A stretch of 64,000 nt of DNA from Pseudoips prasinana. Taxonomy: Eukaryota > Arthropoda > Insecta > Lepidoptera > Nolidae. The stretch's first letter is position 1; each line of letters starts with the position of its first letter. The stretch lies in contig OX621246.1 in assembly GCA_951640165.1 (NCBI GenBank), forward strand, positions 1,017,001 to 1,081,000, read 5' to 3'. Made by a program: the position numbers and the translations under genes. The notes under the pieces are model-generated. The model had not been told where the DNA came from and searched no databases. It saw nothing but the letters and a program-made list of their open reading frames with translations. Below are positions 55,318 to 64,000 of this stretch, piece after piece.

Positions 55318-57118
55318 CCCTCTGTATCATAGTGTAGACTGCAGGCTACATACCCTTTGGATGTCTACAAAATTAATAGTGTTGATATTTTAATGAAATA
55401 ACGCAATGTAGCCGACGCGCGACGGTCTACACTCTGAGCTAAGGAACTAGTACTAAATAAAATATCTAGATGGCATTACTTTTCGCAATTTGACATTTGT
55501 TATTCATCGGTCGGATCATTTTAAAAGTACCGCTCGGCTCCAATTTAAAAGTGGAATAAAAATATATTCTGCTCGTGAATTGAGATTTTATGTTGAAAAA
55601 TTAGAGAGGTTAGTGTTTGAATTATAACATACATTATTGTTTTCGAACAATTTTTATGTTTTATTTTGATTTTATTGTCAAATCGTGTTTGTTGCTTGTA
55701 GGCTACATTAGGCAAAAAGTATAATATTTCGGTTATTGTTGACTATAGTTTATATTGTACTTCAGGATGTCTCGTAAGCATTTCCTTGGAGATAACGACA
55801 TAAATTTAATGCTGCCTAATGTTGCTGATAGTGTGGATGGCCTAGATTTTGATGATCCTAATTTTGTTCCTGACTTAGAAACTTTCGAAAACAAGACTCC
55901 AGAGTTAGATATTGATTTAGATGCGACAAAAGAAACCCTAGAATACAATGACGAACATCCTTTTTCTAGCTCGGACACTCCATCGTCACACAAGAGTACT
56001 GTTCAATCTGCCCAAGCCAAGAAACCTTGAAAAGCTGCTACAGCAAAGCCAGCTAAACTGAATTTACGCTGGAAGGAAAATAATTTAGTTTTGAATGCAG
56101 ATCAGCTCACTTTCATGGGAAACAAGGCCCTGGACATTGATCTACTTGAGTTAGATACACGCATACATTTTTTTACACGAAATTTATACAAGAACTAATT
56201 ACGAAAATTTCTGAGGAGACCAATTTCTTACAAGTTCAAAAAGATCCTAATAGCACTTTCCGAATATTGAGTCTGATGTTAGGTAATTCATGGGTGTGGT
56301 AAATCTAATGTGTCTCATATAATTACCAAGGGTTACCAACCACTGGAACCACTTGAACTCCTCTTATAAAGGAAACCATGACCTTTAACAAGTTTGACAA
56401 AATTAGTCTAACGTTGCACCTCAACGACAATAAAAAAAAACCTTCCAAGGGACAATCCTGATCAAGATAGATAGAAAGAAGGATTTACTAAATACGTCCA
56501 GTGGTGGATTCCTTGAATATGGCATACAGTCGAGCCCTAATGGAAGAAAATCTTTGTGTGGACGAGCAAATGTGCTCCACAAGAGCGCAATACGTTGAAG
56601 AGATATAACCCCAACAAAACTCATACTTGGGGTAATAAGGTCTTCGTGTTGAGTGGCGTTTCTTGCTTTGCCTATAAGACGGAAATAGAACCTGGCGAAG
56701 AAAATGTTGTTTTGCAAGGACAGCCAGATTTAGTCGCATCATCAAATGTTGTCATCATATTAGCACGAATGATTCCAAGTCACCAGAACTTCACGCTCTA
56801 TTTTGACAGTTATTTTACTTCTCTTCGTCTATTGGAATATCTGGCCAAGGAAGGCATTCTTAGTCTTAGCACTGTGAGAAGAAATAGGATTCCAGATTGT
56901 AAGCTGTTATCAGAAAATTCCATCTTTCCTAACATGCGGTGTTCTCATAAATTATGGCCACTTATCTCAGTGTTGCATACAGGCAACAATCCCTATTTTT
57001 GTTATTTTCTTAATAAATATAAAAAAAAAATTAAATTAAAAAAATATCTATTTTATTTGTTTGATATCAATTTGAATACAAAAAATCATATGAATCCCAT
57101 TTCATGAGTGATAGAGGG
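55318..57118 (+). mobile_element. piggyBac-like transposon relic
   Basis: The left end CCCTCTGTATCATAGTG is preceded by TTTA (55314-55317), and the right end reads CCCTCTATCACTCATG inverted, followed by TTAA (57119-57122). These fit piggyBac ends (CCY…, TTAA target) with one target base mutated. The 1.8-kb interior holds the broken transposase gene. Confidence 0.65.
55767..57000 (+). pseudogene. piggyBac-like transposase, decayed
   Basis: The acidic N-terminus starts MSRKHFLGDNDINLMLPNVA (start at 55767), with an aspartate/glutamate-rich stretch and a stop at 56028. It continues in shifted frames: MTFNKFDKISLTLHLNDN (56380-56430) and LCVDEQMCSTRA. It then has KRYNPNKTHTWGNKVFVLSG, SSNVVIILARMIPSHQNFTL and FDSYFTSLRLLEYLAKEGI, ending RRNRIPDCKL. 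The VDEQM and FDSYFTS blocks hold the DDD-type catalytic aspartates of DDE_Tnp_1_7 proteins. Several shifts and stops make it inactive. Confidence 0.85.
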
Positions 57119-57589
57119 TTAATATTTTTTACCGTTAATTTCCTTATAAATGATTAATTATATATTAGTTCATGTATACATTACATTTAACTCATTACTT
57201 TAGTCTTTAGTATTGTCGTGTCTGATAAATTTGTGTTTATATGATCGGAAAATAATGTTCCTGTAATAGGTATGTACGTAATGTAAACAAACCATTATAG
57301 TGAATCTTGTTGTTGTTTGCCCACAGAGCAAATAATATAACTTTTATACCTTTGTCCCAAAGAGTATATAACGTGTTTAGTACGACTCTCTACTCGCTTC
57401 GGTCGTGATATGGAACGCATAATGCTCCAAAGGAACGAATATTAGTGATGCGCCACTAGCATACTAATTACACCAGTTTTTTAATTATTTTTTATCTATT
57501 TAGGGTGTAGAAACAATGTTGTTTTGTTTTATTGTTAAAAATTGTGTTTGTTTTATTCTTATTTTATCGTTTTTGTCCGTGACATACTT
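57119..57589. other. Nothing recognised
   Basis: No supported feature. Confidence 0.4.
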
Positions 57590-57810
57590 GTATCTTTATT
57601 ATTTAAGTTAATGTTCCGTGACAGTCACTTGGCATCATCAGAATAACCAGCGCTAGAACAATAAAATGTTCTAGCTAATGCTGAGATGGTGCCATTTCAG
57701 GCTTGCACGGACACCTAGTGTATGTTTTTATTTTATTTTTTGTTATGTTATTTTATATTCTTGTTGTCTGTGCATTTTCTGAATAAATCTTTTTCTTTCT
57801 TTCTTTAATT
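57590..57810 (+). repeat. LINE 3' UTR
   Basis: accagcgctagaacaataaa, ctaatgctgagatggtgcc, ending tctgaataaatctttttctt with (TTTC)n. A relative lies at 62540-62810. Confidence 0.5.
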
Positions 57811-58064
57811 ATCCTAGTTAAAGAACACTGGTATATTACTTTCGTAAGAGTCGGGAAATGAGAGTGCTTCTGGCTTGCACACACACGACCCAGGACTGAA
57901 CTTGAACACGGTACACACCAGATTTTCCTTCTTTCATTTTGCGCAAATACAGGCGCACTCTTTAATCTGCGACTTTCGGGATGAGATGGGACAAGATATT
58001 ATTTGCAAGAAGTCTCGCTTAGATGGATAGTCGCCGCCGTTGTGACATAAGTAATATTAGAATA

Positions 58065-58316
58065 TCATCATCATCATCATCATGTCAGCCAAAGTATGTC
58101 CACTGCTGGATAAAAGCCTCCCCAAAGAATGTGGGGATGTGCCATAATCGCCACGCTTGGCAGACGGGTTGGCGATCGCAGTTTGATAGTCATAGTTCAC
58201 AGAAAAACGCTGCTGCCCGTTCTCTGGTAGGTATTCCCTCGATCGATTTTTACGCCCTCCACGGGATGAGATGGGGCGATGATATTCTATGCCGTCACCA
58301 CACAGCAATATTAGAA
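58065..58316 (-). mobile_element. RTE-derived internally deleted short element
   Basis: Minus copy: (CATCAT)n at 58065-58082, tgtcagccaaagtatgtcca, ctgctggataaaagcctccc, then ccataatcgccacgcttggc, and the 5' end gccgtcaccacacagc. Same fusion point as 1258 and 34360. Confidence 0.85.
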
Positions 58317-58425
58317 TGTAACAATACTAGATGGAAAAAGCTTTTAACTGAGTTTTTCATTAATGAGGTTTATTATACCTTAAGTGAATATTTATTAGAT
58401 GTAATGTTAATATAAAAAAAACTTG
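58317..58425 (+). pseudogene. LINE C-terminal scrap
   Basis: FFINEVYYTLSEYLLDVMLI then stop and A-run: the last residues of a jockey-like ORF2 ('YY.L..YL.D'). Confidence 0.45.
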
Positions 58426-58429
58426 TGTG

Positions 58430-58680
58430 TACTTAAGTACACGCGTTAGAAGTTATACTTCTTAATATACAACTTGAACATAGTTATCAATTTTCATACC
58501 ACCTAGAACTAACGTCATGTTGTTATTTTTACGATGCGCGCGCATCGTAAAAATTCACTCTCATACCACCTAGAACTAACTTCATACTGTTAAATTTTTT
58601 GGTGTCGGTGTGCGCGCGCATCGTAAAAATTCACTCTCATCATTTTTCTCCATCGCGCCAAAAGAAGTATAACTTCAATA
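58430..58680. mobile_element. MITE with 30-bp palindrome and internal duplication
   Basis: The ends gttagaagttatacttctta and its partial inverse aaaagaagtataacttc bound the element. Inside, cataccacctagaactaac occurs twice (58495, 58562). The exact palindrome ATTTTTACGATGCGC and its inverse spans 58525-58554. Confidence 0.6.
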
Positions 58681-59295
58681 ATGGCTCCAATTTGTAAATT
58701 GTTAATTTGTATTATGATGTATGTTGTCGTCTTCGGCAATTTTTATTTATGTATTTGTAAATGGTCGTTTAAATATTCCGTAATATTAACATGATTTATC
58801 ACCTAATTTTGTGACTTTTTTAGTTTTATTATATTTTTAATTGGATTGTTTGATTTATTACGAAAACTTTGTAACAAATTAAATTTAGTTGCATGCTCCA
58901 ACAGATAAATTTGAATTTGTGATTGGCTGCCATAGTTGAAATTCAAGCATGATTACTTTAATAATCTTAAAAGAAAAATATCTTGTTTTATATAGCTCTA
59001 GTGTTGTCAAGATAATTTAGTGGTCAGCGCATGTGATATGTTTTACCGGTACACAACAAAGTTGAGTTCTAACCATTGATGTGTTGTGGTAGCGATTGTT
59101 GAGTTATGCGGTTTCGCTACCCGGTACCTGTTGTCGCGGGCTTACTATTGTGGAGCTGATTTGAATCTCGACCTCTGTGACTACGGTGGCTATGTGAAAT
59201 GAAAAATATTGGACAGTGGAATTCTCATTTTTATCACAACGAAAAAGTTTGTTTGATATGTGGTTTAGAAAGGTGGCAGGCAGACTGTATATTAT
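58681..59295. other. Nothing certain
   Basis: 59010-59170 has weak tRNA-like boxes (tagtggtcagcgca) and may be a very old SINE. Confidence 0.35.
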
Positions 59296-59580
59296 TACAT
59301 ACACACATACATAGACTCACGCCTGTTTCCCAGAGGGGTAGGCAGAGACAACGGATTTCCATTTGTCACGATCTTTGCACGCCTTTTTTGCCTCGATTAC
59401 TGTCATTATAATTCTTCATACATGCTCGCCGGTTTAGGGTACTTCTGACCTGCCCTTTCTTGAGAACGTCTCTGATTTGGTCAGAGAATGTTCGACGAGG
59501 TCTTCCCCTTCCGGTTGCCATTCACACTGGCCAGGTTTACTTCTTTTGTCAATCTTCTTTCATATATCCTTTCTAAAATA
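59296..59580 (-). pseudogene. LINE ORF2 C-terminus, partner of 63240-63875
   Basis: The minus frame contains [19 protein letters not shown] text and [39 protein letters not shown], then the 3' end caggcgtgagtctatgtatg. Same family as the plus copy 4 kb to the right. Confidence 0.7.
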
Positions 59581-59654
59581 TATTATTAAATAGTATGGAT
59601 ATTATTTTACTATACATTATTGGGTAATGTGTAGATATTTTCTGTTTTTAATGT

Positions 59655-59757
59655 TCTTGTTGGCATGTGAAGTCTGCCAACTCGCACCAGGCCGGCGTGG
59701 TGGACTATGGCCTCTGCCCTCTCATTGTAAGAGGACGCACCTTGTGCTGTAGCAGTG
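59655..59757 (+). repeat. Retroelement 3' tail
   Basis: ctcgcaccaggccggcgtgg tggactatggcc … gcagtgatat: a conserved RTE-like tail block, here the target of the second RTE insertion. Confidence 0.55.
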
Positions 59758-59767
59758 ATATATATGT

Positions 59768-62212
59768 CATCATCATCATCAACATATCAGCCGAAAGACG
59801 TCCACTGCTGGACAAAGGCCTCCCCCAAAGATCTCCACAATTGCCGGTCTTGTGCTATTCGCATCCAGCAGTTTCCAGCGACCCGCACAAGATCATCGGT
59901 CCATCTTGTAGGGGGCCTGCCCACGCTGCGTCTTCCGGTTCGTGGTCGCCACTCGAGAACCTTTCTGCCCCAACGGCCGTCGGCTCTACGAGCTATGTGC
60001 CCTGCCCACTGCCACTTCAGCTTGGCAATTCTTCGGGCTATGTCGGTGACTTTGGTTCGCCTGCGGATTTCAACATTTCTGATGCGATCCCGCAGGGAAA
60101 CTCCGAGCATAGCCCTCTCCATTGCTCTTTGGGTGACCTTGAGCCTTCTAATAAGGCCCATAGTGAGCGACCACGTCTCTGTTCCGTATGTCATCACTGG
60201 CAACACACACTGGTCGAAGACTTTCGACTTGAGACACTGCGGTATTTTGGACGAGAAGATGTTACGTAGCTTCCCGAACGCTGCCCATCCGAGTTGGATT
60301 CTACGATTGACCTCCTTCTCGAAGTTGGACCTACCTAGTTGGATGGTCTGTCCTAGGTAAATATAGTTCTCTACAACTTCGAGTGCAGAGTCACCAACTT
60401 TCAATTGAGTGGGTGCAAAATGGACGTTTGACATGATTTTCGTCTTATCCATGTTCATTTTCAGACCCACTTGTTGAGAGACTCTGCTGAGGTCATCGAG
60501 CATTGTACCAAGGTCTTCCATGGTCTCAGCCATGACTACGATATCATCGGCAAATCGAAGGTGAGTGATGTACTCGCCATTGACATTGATGCCAAAGCCT
60601 TTCCAGTCCAGAAGCTTGAAGACGTCTTCCAATGCAGCGGTGAACAGTTTCGGAGATATAACATCTCCCTGTCTCACGCCTCGCTGCAAGTGGATAGGTT
60701 TCGAGATCTGGTCCTGGAGTCGCACTGACATAGTGGCGTTTTCATACAAACACTTTATCACCTCGATATACCGGTAGTCAATTTGGCACCTTATGAGAGA
60801 CCTCAGCACGGCCCATGTTTCGATAGAATCAAAGGCTTTCTCATAGTCCACAAACGCTAAGCACAGTGGTCTGTTATACTCTTCGGTCTTCTGTATAACT
60901 TGCCGCAGCGTATGTATGTGGTCTATGGTGCTATAGCCTTTTCGGAAACCGGCTTGTTCGGGAGGCTGGAAGTCGTCAAACCTGCGCGCGAGACGGTTCG
61001 TAACGACCCTCTAAAACAACTTGTAAACATGGCTCAGCAGTGTGATGGGTCTATAATTCTTCAATAGGGTTTTGTCGCCCTTTTTGAAGAAGAGCACCAC
61101 CACACTGTGCCATGCTTGTGGCGTTTGACCATCTAGTATGACGGAGTTAAATAACTTCTGAAGGGCCCGTAGTATTGGTGTACCACCCGCCTTCAGAAGC
61201 TCTGCTGTAACTCCATCATCACCAGGCGCCTTGTTGTTCTTGAGTTGTTTGAGAGCCATTCTAATCTCGTACAGGCTGACGTCCGGGATGTCTTCGGTGT
61301 AATGTCGGGTTAGTCGTGCTCTGGGATCTGAGGCATGACTTTTGACAGGTGGCTGTGTTGTCGTATATAACTGTCCGTAGAACTTCTCGATCTCTCCCAA
61401 CAACTCAGGTTTAGACGTGACGATTCTACCATCCTCAGTCTTCAGCTTCGTCAGTTGGCTCTGTCCAACAGACAGAGCTCTTGCGAACACTTTGGAGCCT
61501 TTGTTCCGCTCAATGGCCTCTTTAATACTAATTGTATTAAATTGCCGCGTGTCGCGAGTCAAAGACTTTGAGATCTGTCTGTTGAGCTGCCGATATCTGG
61601 TAGCATCATCTGAGGATGTCAGAACCATTTTCCGTCTATCTTCCATAAGTTGCAGGGTAAAGTCAGAGATCTTTTTAGTTCTGTTTGTACGGCGGGCCTT
61701 GAAGACCTTAGACCCAGCCGTATGGACAGCTTCTACGAGCCTGTCATAGTATGAGTCCACTTCCTCGCAGTCAGCTGGCCTTCGAAACGGTTTTGCAGTT
61801 CGAGCTGAAATGGTTCGGGGTTTTGGACGTGGATAGGTAAAGGTCGGAGCGTAGACTTTATCAGTCGGGACCTCTGGAGTTTGACATTAAGGTTCAATGA
61901 GCCTCTGACCAGTCTGTGATCGCTCCCGGTTTTAACCGCATTGATCACGGAGACATCATTGAACATCTGTCGTCTCGTCGACAAGATAAAGTCTATCTCA
62001 TTTTTAGTTTTACTATCGGGGCTCACCCAGGTCCATTTGCGGTGATCCGGCTTCCTGAAGAAGTAATTCATCATAAAGAGTCCCTCCTTCTCCATGAAGT
62101 CGGCCAACATTTGGCCCCGGGGGTTCCGGTCACCAGTTCCAAATTGCCCCACTCTCAGCTTATTACCGAATCGTTTGCCCAGCTTCGCGTTAAAGTCCCC
62201 CATGACCACAGT
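59768..62212 (-). mobile_element. 5'-truncated RTE LINE, second copy
   Basis: Nearly identical by eye to 12577-15756 but cut off at cacagt (62212), inside the endonuclease. Both sides show ATATATATGT (59758-59767, 62217-62226), likely the target duplication. The tail (CATCAT)n is at 59769-59780. Confidence 0.88.
59787..62212 (-). pseudogene. RTE polyprotein, second copy, broken
   Basis: The endonuclease end ([12 protein letters not shown] … GSDHRLVRG) is followed by a 1-bp deletion near 61772-61782 ([10 protein letters not shown] is lost from frame). The frame then runs through [15 protein letters not shown], intact where the first copy is shifted, to a TAG at 61011-61013 in YKLF*RV. The remainder, from [11 protein letters not shown] and [10 protein letters not shown] to the end at 59790, is open. 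Confidence 0.88.
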
Positions 62213-62234
62213 ACATATATATATGTAGAAGTAA

Positions 62235-62480
62235 TAAAAAAAATAATATCTTGGGACAAGTAGCACACTGCCATCTGATTCCAAACTAGGCAGAACCTGT
62301 GCTATGGCAACCAGACAACTGATAAACATACTTATATTCTTCTAAATACATACATATTATAAATTACAACCAGACACGGAACATATAATCGTGTTCATCA
62401 CACAAACATTCGTCCCGGGTGAGAATCGAACCCACGACCTCTTCAGTCAGGGTCGCTAACCAATAGACCAAAAGGCCATA
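62235..62480 (-). mobile_element. SINE family C-like
   Basis: taatatcttgggacaagtag, ccatctgattccaaactagg, caaccagacaactgataaac and box B gagaatcgaacccacgacct. It directly abuts the truncated end of the RTE. Confidence 0.75.
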
Positions 62481-62539
62481 ATGGGCTGTATGTTTGTACA
62501 CCTGTTATTTAAATGAATTCTAATATTTTAATTCTAATA

Positions 62540-62810
62540 ATAGGTCTAATAATTAATTCGATTTTTTAATATTTAAATAATTTTTTTATGTATGTTTATA
62601 TTATTTTTTATTTATGTTACTATGCCATTGTGGCTCATATACTTAAGCTTCTATCGGAAGATCAGCGCTGCAGCAATAAACCTGTGTTGCCGTAGCCAAT
62701 GCTGAGGTAGGGGCCTTTTTAGACAACCACGTTTATTGTATTATTTTAGCTATGTATGGTAAGATTTCTTTTTGTCTAAAATAAACATTTTTTTATTTCA
62801 TTTCATTATT
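62540..62810 (+). repeat. LINE 3' UTR
   Basis: aagatcagcgctgcagcaat aaacc, gtagccaatgctgaggtag, ending aaaataaacatttttttatt. Confidence 0.5.
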
Positions 62811-63239
62811 ATCTTATTTCTTGAAAAACAGGACAGACAAGTTTTTATTTCAACAAAAGCTGGTCACCTGAAACCCGTGTGGAAAACGAAGTTGTAATTA
62901 CGATTCGTGTCGGTTTGTTTACCCTGGCGATAGATGGCACTGTTTTCAACACGTATTGTTTTTTACCGGCGCCTAACTTTTCTCATTTATTCCAACAAAT
63001 ATGTCTAGTGTTTCCCTGGTTTAACTTTACACAATGTTTTATAGAATTCAGCACACGTATGAAACAATGTTGTACTGGATTCCATAATTGGTGCGCACAG
63101 GTGGCATATTGTTTCTGAAAATTTCGCATTTTGCAAAGTTATTTAGAGTTTGTACGAAACTTGGCTTTAAAGAAGTTATATTAAGTATAGGTTCTTATGT
63201 CGGTTTTAGAATAGATGAAGATTTTATAATTTCATCTCT
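62811..63239. other. Nothing recognised
   Basis: The open stretch 62879-63118 (+) has no family features. Confidence 0.4.
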
Positions 63240-63875
63240 TACAGGAAGCGAATCTGTTTTATGACTTATTAGAAGTCGAACAGGTGAAAGAGTTGGTATA
63301 TTTGGGAACTTTGTTTACGAGAGATGGGAAATATCAAAAAGATATTGTTAGAAGAGTAAATGCGGGGAACAGAGAGAATGGGGCACTAAACGCCTTTATG
63401 AGAAGCCGGCAAGTATCAAAGAAGGCTCGACTAGCCGTGCACGATGGAGTGTTATTGCCAACTTTAATGTATGGAAGTGAATGTATGTGTGGTGTGACTT
63501 TGAGAGACAGAATTCGAAATACTGATGTAAGAAAGCGTTGTGGTGTGAAAGAGGATGTAGTCACAAAGATTGAAAAAGGCATGCTGAGATGGTTTGGCCA
63601 TTTAGAAAGGATGAATGAAAGAAGATTGACAAAAGAAGTATACCTGGCCTGTGTGAATGGAACAACCGGAAGGGGAAGACCTCGTCGTACATTCTCTTAC
63701 CAAATCGGAGACGTTCTCAAGAAAGGACAGGTCAGAAGTACCCTAAACCGGCGAGCATGTATGAAGAATATAATGACAGTAATCGAGGCAAAAGACGTGT
63801 GCAAAGATCGTGACAAATGAAAATCCGTTGTCTCTGCCTACCCCTCTGGGTAACAGGCGTGAGTCTATGTAGATT
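63240..63875 (+). pseudogene. LINE reverse transcriptase C-terminal region
   Basis: [60 protein letters not shown], then a deletion of roughly 25 residues before [20 protein letters not shown]. It continues [16 protein letters not shown] and [20 protein letters not shown], with stop at DRDK (63818) where the partner copy reads W. The 3' end is tctctgcctacccctctggg. 5' truncated. Confidence 0.82.
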
Positions 63876-64000
63876 ATTCTGGTGTACTATGCCCAATCGA
63901 ACGCCAAATAATCGAATGTCTAAATACTCGAACGTTCATAATATCGAATGGTTAATAAATTAAACGAAAAAGAAACAAATGAATCGTTTGTACCATTCAT

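Overview
The window looks like nuclear DNA of a moth or butterfly (Lepidoptera). It is AT-rich with GC-rich exons and has spliceosomal introns. It carries tRNA-headed SINEs, miniature Helitrons ending in CTAG, RTE elements with (ATG)n tails, and many 5'-truncated jockey/CR1/R1-like LINEs, which is the repeat mix typical of lepidopteran genomes. The assignment is made by eye, not by alignment.

Host genes. The left 26 kb are organised by one minus-strand gene. I pieced it together from eight exons (25817-25973, 25433-25595, 17946-18079, 17250-17409, 16705-16849, 16192-16269, 12356-12473, 958-1139). All splice sites are GT-AG and all seven junction phases agree. The joined reading frame runs BTB end, BACK, then TLDc, about 377 residues. 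Both ends lie outside the window. The last visible exon is followed by a perfect 171-bp tandem array (1-1078); each unit repeats the 3' part of that TLDc exon, its splice donor and about 51 bp of intron. Inside the largest visible intron lies an uninterrupted gene for the core spliceosomal protein SmE (SNRPE, 22420-22707, minus). A tRNA-Gly(UCC) gene (25308-25379, minus) lies 53 bp past a splice donor in the same intron.

Mobile DNA, left part (1-26 kb). There is a full-length RTE LINE with a 10-bp target duplication, inserted in an older SINE (12577-15756). A decayed CR1/jockey-like LINE (6970-10560) has its endonuclease domain split by a Harbinger-like MITE that still carries the start of a MADF gene (7726-8191). 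Other items are R1-like LINE ends (5790-6235, 19070-19700), CR1-like LINE ends, nested Helitrons (3596-3939) and several SINEs.

Right part (26-64 kb). I recognise no host protein exon here. It holds LINE 3' ends, Helitrons, several SINE families, palindromic MITEs (26302-26664, 33453-33930), a piggyBac-like relic with recognisable ends (55318-57118) and a second, 5'-truncated, nearly identical RTE copy (59768-62212). It also holds copies of an RTE-derived short element in which the 5' 150 bp is fused to the 3' tail. Many exact inverted repeats occur, including a spacerless 48-bp palindrome at 52551-52598.

The most interesting points are the TLDc exon/donor tandem array, the MADF-bearing MITE, the internally deleted RTE family and the repeated fold-back inverted repeats. 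No CRISPR array, operon or prokaryote-type system is present.
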